NCBI RefSeq assembly: GCF_014692875.1
Contig: NZ_CP061171.1
Span: 3,038,001 to 3,102,000, forward strand
Direction of reading: 5' to 3'
Origin: Pedobacter riviphilus
GTDB lineage: Bacteria; Bacteroidota; Bacteroidia; Sphingobacteriales; Sphingobacteriaceae
Length of the DNA stretch: 64,000 nt
Shown here: positions 18,414-27,432 of the stretch, one piece after another
Layout of the letters: every line of letters starts with the position of its first letter
Numbering within the stretch: the stretch's first letter is position 1
Position numbers and translations under genes: made by a program
Notes under the pieces: generated by a model
The model's input: the letters and a program-made list of their open reading frames with translations, nothing else
The model's database searches: none
Told to the model about the DNA's origin: nothing

Positions 18414-19208
18414 ATGAAACAATATTTAGATTTAATGCAGCATGTGCTCGATCATGGCGCTCAAAAGCACGACCGTACCGGTACTGGAACCATAAGCGTT
18501 TTTGGATATCAAATGCGCTTTAACCTTCAGGAAGGTTTTCCGATGGTGACTACAAAGAAACTGCACTTAAAATCTATTATTCATGAGTTAATCTGGTTTT
18601 TAACTGGCGATACCAATATTAAATACTTAAAGGATAATGGTGTTCGTATCTGGGACGAATGGGCTGACGAAAACGGCAACCTAGGACCAGTTTACGGCTC
18701 GCAATGGAGAAGCTGGCCAACACCAGATGGACAGCATATCGATCAAATTACCAATATCATCAATACGATAAAGAACAACCCCGATTCGCGCAGGATTATT
18801 GTTTCTGCATGGAACGTTGCTGAAATCGAAAATATGGCTTTGCCTCCTTGTCATGCCTTTTTTCAATTCTACGTGGCCGATGGGAAGTTAAGCTGCCAGT
18901 TATATCAGCGCAGTGCAGATATTTTCCTTGGTGTACCTTTTAATATTGCGTCTTATGCTCTGTTAACCATGATGGTGGCACAGGTGTGCGGTTTAGAAGC
19001 CGGAGATTTTATCCATACCCTTGGCGATGCACATTTATACAACAATCATATCGAACAGGCTAACCTGCAGTTAAGCCGCGAGCCAAAAGCATTGCCAACC
19101 ATGAAAATCAATCCTGATGTAAAAAGCATCTTTGATTTCAAATTTGAGGATTTCACGCTGGAGAATTACGAAGCGCACCCGCATATTAAGGGGATAGTGG
19201 CGGTGTAA
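18414..19208 (+). CDS. thyA: Thymidylate synthase
   Basis: ThyA methylates dUMP to dTMP using methylene-tetrahydrofolate. The 264-aa product matches the E. coli enzyme in length. Clear motifs are the phosphate-binding [11 protein letters not shown] near residue 22, [11 protein letters not shown] near 90, the catalytic cysteine in [13 protein letters not shown] near residue 146, [22 protein letters not shown] near 165, and the C-terminal [10 protein letters not shown] ending in Val. Dihydrofolate reductase follows 256 bp downstream on the same strand, which regenerates the folate used here. The spacer contains hairpins and word repeats rather than a tight operon junction. Confidence 0.98.
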   Translation: MKQYLDLMQHVLDHGAQKHDRTGTGTISVFGYQMRFNLQEGFPMVTTKKLHLKSIIHELIWFLTGDTNIKYLKDNGVRIWDEWADENGNLGPVYGSQWRSWPTPDGQHIDQITNIINTIKNNPDSRRIIVSAWNVAEIENMALPPCHAFFQFYVADGKLSCQLYQRSADIFLGVPFNIASYALLTMMVAQVCGLEAGDFIHTLGDAHLYNNHIEQANLQLSREPKALPTMKINPDVKSIFDFKFEDFTLENYEAHPHIKGIVAV

Positions 19209-19256
19209 CATTTGTTCACTGGGTCATTAGCCATTGGTTCATTTGTCTGAGGTAAT

Positions 19257-19277
19257 TTCAGATATTTGATATCTGAA
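19257..19277. repeat. Perfect 9-bp inverted repeat after thyA
   Basis: TTCAGATAT, spacer TTG, ATATCTGAA. It has no T run, so it is a weak terminator at best; a protein-binding site is possible. Just beyond it, ACTATATACC occurs twice in exact tandem (19292-19311). Confidence 0.7.
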
Positions 19278-19464
19278 GATTGTTATTCAGAACTATATAC
19301 CACTATATACCGAATTACAAACAATCCACTTAAAGCTTAATGCTTATATTAAGTATATTGGTAAAAATATAAACAAATCGTAACTCAGCCGTCGATGCAT
19401 GTCAGAATCAAGCGTAACAAACTATGCTTAATGTGTTATGCAGACACTAATAAACTAATGACCA

Positions 19465-19983
19465 ATGACCAATGAACCAAAACGCCCTTCGCTTTCAATA
19501 GCCGTAGCGGTAGGCGAAAATTTCGCAATCGGCAAAAACAACCAGCTTTTATGGCACATGCCGGCCGATTTAAAGTTTTTTAAACAAACCACTTCAGGAC
19601 ACACGGTTGTGATGGGCCGTAAAACCTTTGATTCAGTTGGCAGACCGTTACCAAACCGCAGAAATATTGTGATTACCAGAGATACCAATTTACAAATCGA
19701 TGGTGTTGAAGTGGTAAATGGCTTAGATAAGGCTTTAGAGATTACCAAAACAGAAGAAAAACCAGTATTTATTGTTGGTGGAGCAGAGATATACAGACAG
19801 GCTTTACCTAAAACGCAAACACTTTATTTAACCACTATCCATCATAATTTCGACGCGGATACTTTTTTCCCAGAAATAGACCGGAAAGAATGGAAAGTTA
19901 TCAGCAGTGAACCTCACAAAGCAGACGAAAAAAACAAGTACGACTATACTTTTGAGGTTTTGGAAAGGATTAACTCAATTTAA
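19465..19983 (+). CDS. folA: Dihydrofolate reductase
   Basis: A 172-aa DHFR. Visible motifs are the NADPH/folate-binding opening SIAVAVGENFAIGKNNQLLWHMPADLKFF split over residues 11-39 (catalytic acid Asp in PADLKFF), VVMGRKTFDSVGRPLPNRRNIV near 48, and PVFIVGGAEIYRQAL near 100. It makes tetrahydrofolate, needed by thyA upstream. The start codon lies inside a run of ATGACCAATG words; ATGs at 19458 and 19472 are out of frame, and 19465 gives a ten-residue leader before the first strand. Thus the start is probable, not certain. Confidence 0.96.
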   Translation: MTNEPKRPSLSIAVAVGENFAIGKNNQLLWHMPADLKFFKQTTSGHTVVMGRKTFDSVGRPLPNRRNIVITRDTNLQIDGVEVVNGLDKALEITKTEEKPVFIVGGAEIYRQALPKTQTLYLTTIHHNFDADTFFPEIDRKEWKVISSEPHKADEKNKYDYTFEVLERINSI

Positions 19984-20369
19984 CTGCAAAGTACGCGAAG
20001 AATTTTGCAAAAAGCGCAACTTTATTTTATAAGCTGTTCGATTCTTCATCGGAATAAAACGGACAGCAGGACAATCGGGGCCGAAGAAACGCGGGTTTTG
20101 CTTTTCAACAAAAGATCTATAAATCACCTTAGAACTCATAGATGAAAAGATGCTTCGTGCCTTAGCATGACAGAGGTTGAAAAAGTTGAAACATCAGCCG
20201 GGGGAAACTTAATCCCAAAAGCTGCTACAATTGCTTTCCAAAGCAATTTCATTCTAAATTTAGTTCTCCGAAATAAATTCTGCACGATGAATCTCGAAGG
20301 ATTATTGCCCGATAAAAATTAATGTTAATAAATTATCAATTAAGGGGTTCTATAATTTAAAAATTTAAT
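19984..20369. other. Spacer before secDF with dispersed repeat
   Basis: About 390 bp without a gene. Positions 20033-20088 are an inverted partner of the repeat at 23519-23592 (shared CGATGAAGAATCG-type hairpin and GGACAGCAGGAC). A GCTTTCCAAAG segment near 20235 resembles the tails of the copies near 38590 and 54690. Confidence 0.6.
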
Positions 20370-20377
20370 TAGATTTG
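20370..20377 (+). promoter_or_regulatory. -7 promoter box of secDF
   Basis: TAGATTTG is an exact match to TAnnTTTG, 48 bp before the chosen ATG of secDF. This placement supports the internal ATG at 20425: the longer TTG-started frame at 20383 would begin at or before the expected transcript start. Confidence 0.6.
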
Positions 20378-20424
20378 CCGACTTGTTAAAAAACAGCGAA
20401 AGACAAAATTATTTTAAACAAACA

Positions 20425-23406
20425 ATGCAAGGAAAAGGTTTTATTAAGTTTATAGCGATAGTATTGGCTATCGTTTGTGCGTACGCACTTTCTTTTACTT
20501 TGGTAGCATCCAAGGTAGAAAAAGACGCAAAAAACGCTGCGAAGGGTGATTTAGCCAAAGAAAAGGCTTACTTAGATTCGATGAGTACCGTAAAAGTTTA
20601 TCCAGTTGTTGGATTTACTTATCAAGAGGTAAAAGCGAAAGAGATTAATTTGGGTCTAGACTTAAAAGGCGGTATGAACGTAACGATGGAGATATCGTTG
20701 GCGGAGTTGGTAAAATCATTGGCGGGTAACCCTACTGATGCAAACTTCAACAAAGCAATTCAAAACGCACAGATCCAATTAAATGCCGGTGGTAAAGATT
20801 ACATCAAAATTTTTGTTGATGAATTCGAAAAATTAAGCCCTGGAGTAAAACTTGCAGATTATTTTTCTAATCAGGATAACGCATCTCAGTTAAAACCTAG
20901 TGCAAGCAATAGCGATGTTGAATCTTTCTTAGAAAAAGAAGCAACCAGTGCTATCGATCGTTCATTTACAGTTTTACGTTCGCGTATTGATGGTTTCGGT
21001 GTAGTTAGTCCGAACATGCAAAAACAAGAAGGTAGCAACCGTATCTTAATCGAAATGCCAGGTGTACAAGATAAAGAGCGTATTGCTAAACTTTTACAAG
21101 GTTCTGCCGAATTACAGTTCTGGCAAGTATACCAGGTACAAGAAGTTGCACCATTGTTAGAAAACATTAATAAAATTTTAGCGGCAACATTAAAAGCTGA
21201 TGCACCAGCTGCTAAAGATACAACCGCTGCTCCGGCTGCTGGTGGTAAATTAGCAGGTTTAGAAAAAGCTGCTGCTAAAGATACTACAGCTAAAGGCGGC
21301 AAACTTGCTGGTTTAGGTAAAAAAGATTCGAGCGCGGTTAAAGCCGAACTGATTAAATCTAATCCATTGTATGCTGTTCTTAACCTTCCGATTTACCAAG
21401 GCCAAAACGGGCAACAACAATTAATGCCAGGTGCAGTTGTTGGTATGTCGTTACAAAAAGATACTGCAAAGGTTAATGCTTACTTAAAACTTCCTGAAGT
21501 TGCTGCATCTATTCCGTCTACGATGAAATTTATGTGGAGTGTTAAACCTAGAGAAGGTTCGAAAATTTTCGAATTATATGCAATTAAAGTAGTTAGTGCC
21601 GATGGCAAGCCAGATTTAGGTGGTGAGGCAATCAGCGATTCGCGTGCGGATTTTGATCAAAAAGGCAAACCAGAAGTAACCATGTACATGACCAGCGAAG
21701 GTTCTGCAAAATGGAAAAAAATTACTGCCGAGGCTGCTGCTGATCCAAACAACAAAAAATCTATTGCAATTGTATTAGATAATCAGGTTTATTCTGCTCC
21801 TACCGTGCAAAACGAAATTGCTGGAGGTGTTTCATCAATCACTGGTAACTTTACTCAGGCAGATACTAAAGATTTATCTAACATCTTAAAAGCTGGTAAA
21901 TTACCTGCTCCTGCACGTATTGCAGGTAGCTACGTAGTTGGTCCAACTTTAGGTGCACAAGCTATTCACGATGGTTTAATCTCATTCGTAATTGCCTTCA
22001 TCGTAATCTTAATCTTCATGGCGTTGTATTATCACCGTGCAGGTTGGGTTGCTAACTTCGCATTGTTAATCAACTTATTCTTCATCATTGGTATCCTGGT
22101 ATCACTTGGTGCAGTATTAACCTTACCTGGTATTGCTGGTATCGTTTTAACCATTGGTTTATCGGTAGATGCAAACATCCTTATTTTTGAGCGTGTACGT
22201 GAAGAGCTTGCGCATGGCAAGAACACTGCTTCGGCAATTAAAGAGGGCTTTAAACATGCAATGCCTTCAATTATCGACTCAAACGTTACCTTATTTATTT
22301 TAGGTGCTATTCTTTACGTTTTCGGTAGCGGTCCGGTTCAAGGTTTCGCAACTACCTTATGTATCGGTATTCTTTCATCATTATTTGCTGCTGTAGCCAT
22401 TTCGAGAGTAGTTTTCGAATCTTTATTAAACCGCAAAATCGATGTAAGTTTCGATAACAACATTACCCGTAACGCATTTAAAAACATCAGTTTCAACTTT
22501 GTTGGCCGTCGTAAAATTTACTACGTAATCTCTACCATCATTATTATTGCTGGTATTGGTATGTATTTCAAAAATGGCGGTTTAAACTTAGGTGTAGACT
22601 TTAAAGGCGGTAGAACTTACTTGGTTCACTTCGATAAAGCTGTTAACACTGAAGATTTAAAAACTAAGTTAAACCCGGTTTTCGGTAACGAAACGCCTGA
22701 GGTTAAAACTGCAGGTGAAGATAGCCAGGTAAAAATTACCACTACTTTCCACATCGAAGATCAGGATATTAAAACTGATAAAGTTGTAGAGGATGCTTTA
22801 AACAAAGGTTTAGCAGGTTCTAAATATGAAATCGTAAGCTCACAAAAAGTAACGCCTATCATTGCAAGTGATATTGTAAACGGTGCTTTCTATGCGGTAT
22901 TGATCTCATGTTTATTCATGTTTATCTACATCGTAGTACGATTCAAAAAATGGCAGTATGGTTTAGGTGCGGTAATCGCATTGTTCCATGATGTGTTAAT
23001 GGTATTATCTTTCTACACTATTTTAGATGGTATTATGCCATTCTCATTAGAAATTGGTCAGGATTTTATCGCAGCAATTTTAACAGTAATGGGTTACACC
23101 ATGACAGAGACTGTTGTTGTATTCGACCGTATCCGTGAGAAATTAAAAGAATCTGGTAAAGAAGATTTACATGGCGAAGCCCGTAACAATTTAATCAACT
23201 TCGCGTTAAACAGTACATTAAGTCGTACCATCTTAACCTCATTAACCGTATTTTTCGTATTATTGGTAATCTTTGTTTTCGGTGGCGATAGCATCCGCGG
23301 ATTTATCTTCGCGTTGTTAATCGGTCGTATCATCGGTACATACTCATCACTATGTATCTCTACTCCGATCGTAATTGATCTGGGTAGCTCTGCCGAGAAA
23401 AAATAA
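20425..23406 (+). CDS. secDF: Fused protein translocase accessory protein SecDF
   Basis: A 993-aa fusion of SecD and SecF, each with six membrane helices and a large periplasmic loop, using the proton gradient to pull secreted proteins through SecYEG. SecD part: first helix near residues 6-25, NLGLDLKGGMNVTMEI, RIDGFGVVSP, RILIEMPGV, then helices from about 525 with GLSVDANILIFERVREEL. SecF part begins near 690: NLGVDFKGGRTYLVHF, then GYTMTETVVVFDRIREKL. An unusual Ala/Lys-rich insert near residues 265-310 contains a twice-repeated KDTTA...GGKLAGL unit. The ATG at 20425 is preferred over the TTG at 20383 (promoter position). A strong terminator follows. Its usual partner yajC is elsewhere in the window. 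Confidence 0.97.
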   Translation: MQGKGFIKFIAIVLAIVCAYALSFTLVASKVEKDAKNAAKGDLAKEKAYLDSMSTVKVYPVVGFTYQEVKAKEINLGLDLKGGMNVTMEISLAELVKSLAGNPTDANFNKAIQNAQIQLNAGGKDYIKIFVDEFEKLSPGVKLADYFSNQDNASQLKPSASNSDVESFLEKEATSAIDRSFTVLRSRIDGFGVVSPNMQKQEGSNRILIEMPGVQDKERIAKLLQGSAELQFWQVYQVQEVAPLLENINKILAATLKADAPAAKDTTAAPAAGGKLAGLEKAAAKDTTAKGGKLAGLGKKDSSAVKAELIKSNPLYAVLNLPIYQGQNGQQQLMPGAVVGMSLQKDTAKVNAYLKLPEVAASIPSTMKFMWSVKPREGSKIFELYAIKVVSADGKPDLGGEAISDSRADFDQKGKPEVTMYMTSEGSAKWKKITAEAAADPNNKKSIAIVLDNQVYSAPTVQNEIAGGVSSITGNFTQADTKDLSNILKAGKLPAPARIAGSYVVGPTLGAQAIHDGLISFVIAFIVILIFMALYYHRAGWVANFALLINLFFIIGILVSLGAVLTLPGIAGIVLTIGLSVDANILIFERVREELAHGKNTASAIKEGFKHAMPSIIDSNVTLFILGAILYVFGSGPVQGFATTLCIGILSSLFAAVAISRVVFESLLNRKIDVSFDNNITRNAFKNISFNFVGRRKIYYVISTIIIIAGIGMYFKNGGLNLGVDFKGGRTYLVHFDKAVNTEDLKTKLNPVFGNETPEVKTAGEDSQVKITTTFHIEDQDIKTDKVVEDALNKGLAGSKYEIVSSQKVTPIIASDIVNGAFYAVLISCLFMFIYIVVRFKKWQYGLGAVIALFHDVLMVLSFYTILDGIMPFSLEIGQDFIAAILTVMGYTMTETVVVFDRIREKLKESGKEDLHGEARNNLINFALNSTLSRTILTSLTVFFVLLVIFVFGGDSIRGFIFALLIGRIIGTYSSLCISTPIVIDLGSSAEKK

Positions 23407-23430
23407 GAGGTTAATTTCTTAAAATATATA

Positions 23431-23460
23431 AGCGCTCCGATGTATCGGGGCGCTTTTTTT
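23431..23460 (+). terminator. Rho-independent terminator of secDF
   Basis: AGCGCTCCGAT (23431-23441) pairs with ATCGGGGCGCT (23444-23454), one G-T pair included, followed by T7. It lies 25 bp after the secDF stop. Confidence 0.95.
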
Positions 23461-23518
23461 GTGCCCGCTTTTTTACTACGAAGGCACAAAGTTTTTTTTC
23501 GAAAAGCTAGGGCTGTGG

Positions 23519-23592
23519 TTCTTCGGTTCCGATAGTCCTGCTGTTCGTTTTATCCCGATGAAGAATCGGGATGCCCACTCCCATCAGGTTTA
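23519..23592 (+). repeat. Dispersed repeat family copy with ATCCCGAT/ATCGGGAT hairpin
   Basis: Runs from TTCGGTTCCGATAGTCCTGC to CCATCAGGTTTA and contains the hairpin ATCCCGAT-GAAGA-ATCGGGAT. Close relatives are at 38351-38410 (same orientation) and 20033-20088 (inverted). The rest of the 341-bp spacer (23407-23747) holds only the terminator and no gene; an ATG ORF here is repeat-derived. Confidence 0.8.
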
Positions 23593-23747
23593 TTTACCTT
23601 TAGTCAGTACAATAAACCACAAAATCGCCCTTCGTCATCCCAACGTTATATCTCTGGTAAAACATCAATTGATCAGCTTAAAAGCTCATGTTTTAAACCT
23701 TTTGGCTATCTTTTTGTTACATTAGCAATTAGATAAACCGATACAAA

Positions 23748-25082
23748 ATGGATTTACAACTTCCTAAAAGCGAATACCCTAGAGTAGTTATAGTTGGCGG
23801 TGGATTTGGTGGAATAGAGTTAGCTAAACGTTTAAAAAACAAACCCTTTCAGGTGGTTATGCTCGATAAACATAACTATCATACTTTTCAACCCTTACTT
23901 TATCAGGTAGCTACAGGAGGTTTAGAAGCAGATTCCATAGCATTCCCCTTAAGAAAGATTTTTAAAGGTCAAAAGAACCTGATTTTTCGCGTAACCAAAG
24001 TTACAGAAGTTAACGCAGCAGAAAACTGTTTACAAACCGACATTGGTAGAATCAATTACGATTATTTGGTTATCGCCACGGGCTCTACCAGTAATTTCTT
24101 TGGTAATAAAGAAATTGAGGCCAATGCAATGCCAATGAAATCCATCCCCGAGGCGTTGGATTTGAGAAGTTTGATTTTACAGAATTTCGAAAAATCACTG
24201 ATCGAAAAAGATGTACATAAAAAAAGTGCCCTATTAAACTTTGTTGTAGTGGGCGGTGGCCCAACAGGTGTTGAAACCTCAGGGGCTATTGCAGAGCTTA
24301 AAAAACATGTTATTCCGAACGATTATCCAGAAATGGATTTTAGTAAGGTGAATATTTACCTGATCGAAAATTCGCCAGAATTACTGGGTGTTATGTCGCC
24401 ACAGGCACAGAAAAAAGCCAAAGATTTCCTTACCGATATGGGCGTTCAGATCATGAACGAAACCAGGGTACTGGGTTATGACGGACATACACTCACTTTA
24501 CAGGATAAGGCACCAATTCTAAGCTCTACCGTAATTTGGAGTGCGGGTGTTAAAGGACAAGTATTAGCTGGTTTAGATAAAGCTGAAGTGGTAAGAGGTG
24601 GTAGATTGAAAACTGATACGCAAAATTTAGTGGTGGGCTATCAAAATGTATATGCCATTGGTGATGTCGCCGCTATCATTGATGAAGAAACGCCTAATGG
24701 TCATCCAGGAGTTGCGCCAGCAGCTATTCAACAGGGTCATCATTTAGCGAAAAATCTGATCAACATCAAAGAAAATAAACCGCTAGAGAAATTTAAATAC
24801 TTCGACAAAGGCTCTATGGCTACAGTAGGCAGAAACAAAGCCGTTGTAGATATTGGAAAAATCCGTTTTCAAGGCGTTTTTGCATGGTTTACCTGGATGT
24901 TTGTACATTTAATGACCTTGGTAGGCTTCAGAAACAAAATTATTGTTTTCGTAAACTGGGTTTGGAGTTATTTCAGTTATGATCGCGGGACCCGTTTAAT
25001 TATCAGAACCTTTGCAAAAGATCGAAGTGTAGATTATAGAGATGAGGTACCAGCAGTAAAAGAAGAAGTTAAGGTTTCTTAG
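23748..25082 (+). CDS. ndh: Type II NADH:quinone oxidoreductase (NDH-2)
   Basis: A 444-aa FAD-dependent oxidoreductase. It has two dinucleotide-binding folds: FAD site VVIVGGGFGGIELAKRL at residues 14-30 and NADH site NFVVVGGGPTGVETSG near 165-180, plus the second FAD motif VYAIGDVAAI near 304. The QPLLYQVATGG segment near 47 is the NDH-2 signature around the quinone site. The C-terminus has the membrane-associated region VHLMTLVGFRNKIIVFVNWVW, which ties the enzyme to the inner face of the cytoplasmic membrane. It oxidises NADH without pumping protons and reduces the quinone pool also used by cydAB. The stop TAG is the first part of an eight-copy AGTCTTT array. Confidence 0.93.
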   Translation: MDLQLPKSEYPRVVIVGGGFGGIELAKRLKNKPFQVVMLDKHNYHTFQPLLYQVATGGLEADSIAFPLRKIFKGQKNLIFRVTKVTEVNAAENCLQTDIGRINYDYLVIATGSTSNFFGNKEIEANAMPMKSIPEALDLRSLILQNFEKSLIEKDVHKKSALLNFVVVGGGPTGVETSGAIAELKKHVIPNDYPEMDFSKVNIYLIENSPELLGVMSPQAQKKAKDFLTDMGVQIMNETRVLGYDGHTLTLQDKAPILSSTVIWSAGVKGQVLAGLDKAEVVRGGRLKTDTQNLVVGYQNVYAIGDVAAIIDEETPNGHPGVAPAAIQQGHHLAKNLINIKENKPLEKFKYFDKGSMATVGRNKAVVDIGKIRFQGVFAWFTWMFVHLMTLVGFRNKIIVFVNWVWSYFSYDRGTRLIIRTFAKDRSVDYRDEVPAVKEEVKVS

Positions 25083-25136
25083 TCTTTAGTCTTTAGTCTT
25101 TAGTCTTTAGTCTTTAGTCTTTAGTCTTTAGTCTTT
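25081..25136. repeat. Eight exact tandem copies of AGTCTTT
   Basis: The 7-mer AGTCTTT is repeated eight times without a mismatch, starting at the last two bases of the ndh stop codon and ending 78 bp before the HMG-CoA lyase start. Such arrays slip easily, so copy number is likely to vary between strains. Confidence 0.97.
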
Positions 25137-25214
25137 AAGGCAACTTTGATGATAAAAAATTGTTTCTCTTTTCTTTGCGAAAAACTTTGCGCATTTTGCG
25201 GTTAAACCAAAAAT

Positions 25215-26075
25215 ATGAGCCAAAACAACTTCAAATTAGTAGAGTGTCCACGTGATGCCATGCAAGGATTGCACGATTTTGTTCCAACCGAACTTAAGGT
25301 TGAGTATTTGAACCTCTTGCTTCAGGTAGGTTTCGATACACTCGATTTTGGAAGTTTTGTATCACCGAAGGCCATTCCACAAATGGCAGATACAGCTGAA
25401 GTTCTGGCGCAATTGGATCTAGGCAACACGAATACTAAACTTTTGGCCATTGTAGCCAATTTAAGGGGCGTAGAAAGCGCTGCAAAGCATCAGCATATCA
25501 ATTACCTTGGATTTCCCTTTTCTATCTCTGAGACCTTCCAACAACGTAATACCAATTCAAGTATTACACAATCGTTAAGTACGGTAGAAGAAATGCTCTC
25601 TCTTTGTGCTAAAAATAATAAAAAAGCGCTCGTTTATCTCTCGATGGGCTTTGGAAATCCTTATGGTGATGAATGGAATTATGAAATTGTAGAAAAATGG
25701 GCCGATGTACTCGTGAGTAAAGGTGTAGAGATTTTGTCGTTGGCAGATACCGTTGGCATATCCACGCCGGAAAAGATAGCCACTATATTACCTAGATTAA
25801 TTTCAAGATTTAACGGCACAGAAATCGGTATTCATTTACACTCCACACCTGTTGAACGGTTCGAAAAGATAGAAGCCGCTTATCATTCTGGCGTAAAACG
25901 TATTGATTCGGCTTTAAAAGGTTTTGGCGGCTGCCCCATGGCCGCAGATGACCTCACAGGTAACATTGCTACCGAAGATGTAATTGGCTATTTGAATGCA
26001 CAAGGAGAAAATTTAAGCCTTAACATGGATAAATGGAATGAGGCAATGGTTTTATCGGGGAGAATTTTCGGGTAG
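25215..26075 (+). CDS. Hydroxymethylglutaryl-CoA lyase family protein
   Basis: A 286-aa TIM-barrel of the HMGL-like family. Matching features are ECPRDAMQG near residue 12 (catalytic Arg/Asp; usual form PRDGLQ), VGFDTLDFGSFVSPKAIPQMAD near 38-60, the metal HxH in IGIHLHSTP near 212, and GGCPMAADDLTGNIATED near 240 with the active-site cysteine in the mobile loop. HMG-CoA lyase splits HMG-CoA into acetoacetate and acetyl-CoA, the last step of leucine breakdown; a leucine dehydrogenase also lies in this window but far away. A related homocitrate/isopropylmalate synthase-like role is less likely from the length. It may share the ndh transcript through the repeat array. Confidence 0.87.
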   Translation: MSQNNFKLVECPRDAMQGLHDFVPTELKVEYLNLLLQVGFDTLDFGSFVSPKAIPQMADTAEVLAQLDLGNTNTKLLAIVANLRGVESAAKHQHINYLGFPFSISETFQQRNTNSSITQSLSTVEEMLSLCAKNNKKALVYLSMGFGNPYGDEWNYEIVEKWADVLVSKGVEILSLADTVGISTPEKIATILPRLISRFNGTEIGIHLHSTPVERFEKIEAAYHSGVKRIDSALKGFGGCPMAADDLTGNIATEDVIGYLNAQGENLSLNMDKWNEAMVLSGRIFG

Positions 26076-26193
26076 GTTTTTCTTAACCAGCAAACACTGA
26101 TTTACTCACAATAAAGATTACTTTCTAAAAATAATTCGCTTGTCAACATTAAGTGAATATCAATGATCTCCCATATATAGATTTTCGCGGTAA

Positions 26194-26895
26194 TTAGTTA
26201 AAATTAAAAGGAAGAGTGAATCTCACATCAATAAGCTTCCCATCTTGCTTACCAGGTTCCCATTTTTTCATCAATTTTACTACTCGTACTGCCTCAGCAT
26301 CTAAAAGTGGGTGAACACTTTTAATTACTTCTGGATCGATTACATCACCATCCTTGGTTACAGTAAAGCGAACAACTACTTTACCTCTCACTCCTTCTTT
26401 TTCCAATTCCCGTGGATACTTTGTATTTTTTGAAATAAATTCCGAGAGTGCAGACATTCCTCCTTCGTAAGATGGTGCTCTTTCTATGAATGCCATACCT
26501 TTTTCACCTGTTACTGAATTTGTTACTTTAACAAGGTCAGGAGCTTTTTTTAACGCACCATTTTCATCCCATTCTACAACGTTGATCATTTTGCCTTTCT
26601 TAAAGACAGATTCCATTTTTTTCTTTCCATCTGGATAAAACCAAACAAAATTTCCATCTTTAATATCAGGATTAAGCGAAGAGTATGTCCCCTCCATTTG
26701 TGTCGTATCTGTGCTATAAAAATCTTTCACAAAGAAAGTTCTACGATCTGTATTCTCTTTTATAATTCTGTAATAATGTTTATTTGCCTTATCAGTTTTC
26801 ACCCATTTAGAATCAAAATAGACAGTATCTATTTTCTGGGCCTTTGATACCATTACCATTCCAAAAAATGATAGTATCATAAATGTTCTTTTCAT
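26194..26895 (-). CDS. TonB C-terminal domain protein with MORN/YwqK-like repeats
   Basis: A 233-aa exported protein. Residues 1-19 form a signal peptide. Residues 70-115 hold MORN/YwqK-like strands (GNFVWFYPDGKKKMESVFKKGK). Residues 145-233 are a TonB C-terminal domain: FISKNTKYPRELEKEGVRGKVVVRF, then VIKSVHPLLDAEAVRVVKLMKKWEPG and a final VRFTLPFNF. Unlike classic TonB there is no uncleaved membrane anchor followed by a Pro-rich span, so it may be periplasmic or anchored otherwise. Bacteroidetes have many such TonB-domain proteins of unclear role. No ExbB/ExbD or receptor is adjacent. Confidence 0.82.
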   Translation of the reverse strand: MKRTFMILSFFGMVMVSKAQKIDTVYFDSKWVKTDKANKHYYRIIKENTDRRTFFVKDFYSTDTTQMEGTYSSLNPDIKDGNFVWFYPDGKKKMESVFKKGKMINVVEWDENGALKKAPDLVKVTNSVTGEKGMAFIERAPSYEGGMSALSEFISKNTKYPRELEKEGVRGKVVVRFTVTKDGDVIDPEVIKSVHPLLDAEAVRVVKLMKKWEPGKQDGKLIDVRFTLPFNFN

Positions 26896-27010
26896 TATTG
26901 TGAACTAGATATTTTTATTATTATAAAATCTCATGGTGGAACAATTGCCATTTTTCCAATCGAAATAAATTTGACTTAATTTGAGTTATGAAATCGTTTT
27001 TTAAGGTAAT

Positions 27011-27432
27011 CTAAACTTTCTTTACCATTTTAAAATGCTGTATACCAGCTTCCTCAAATTGCTCTCCCTCAGCTACAAAACCAAACTTAGCGTACAAACT
27101 CATAGCATCTAACTGCGAGTTCAGGTAAATATAATGCGCATCCTCTGGCAGATCAGATAATGCCTCGGCAATCAAGGCACGACCTACCCCTGTCCTCTAA
27201 AATCCTTTAAAACCGCAAAACGCTCCAACTTATAACCATTATCCGTTTTACGCCATCTGCAGGCACCACAAGGCTGTCCGTTATTGGTTGCCAGAAAATG
27301 TATAGATTCATCTTCATGTTCCCATTCCAATTCGGGCGGACAGTTCTGTTCGTCTACAAATACAATCTTACGGATAGCAAATACTTTATCTAAATCTTCG
27401 GGATGATTAACTTTTTGAACGTGGAGACTCAT
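27011..27432 (-). pseudogene. GNAT family N-acetyltransferase, frameshifted
   Basis: The first 82 codons (27184-27432) read HPEDLDKVFAIRKIVFVDEQ, HFLATNNGQPCGACRWRK and RFAVLKDFRGQG, an ElaA/YitI-like GNAT with the acetyl-CoA loop RGQG, and then hit a stop. In another frame the protein goes on as VGRALIAEALSDL, YLNSQLDAMSLYAKFGFV and EEAGIQHFKMVKKV to a stop at 27013-27011. One extra G in the GGGG run at about 27187-27190 restores the classical RGQGVGRALI. The intact product would be about 139 aa. Its start overlaps the end of the iron-permease-like gene by 26 bp, suggesting translational coupling. Confidence 0.85.

Noticed and set aside
23459..23725. 88-codon ORF after secDF
   Set aside because: It starts inside the terminator region and runs through the dispersed repeat.
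25081..25136. CRISPR array
   Set aside because: The 7-bp units are directly adjacent with no spacers, and no cas gene is in the window.
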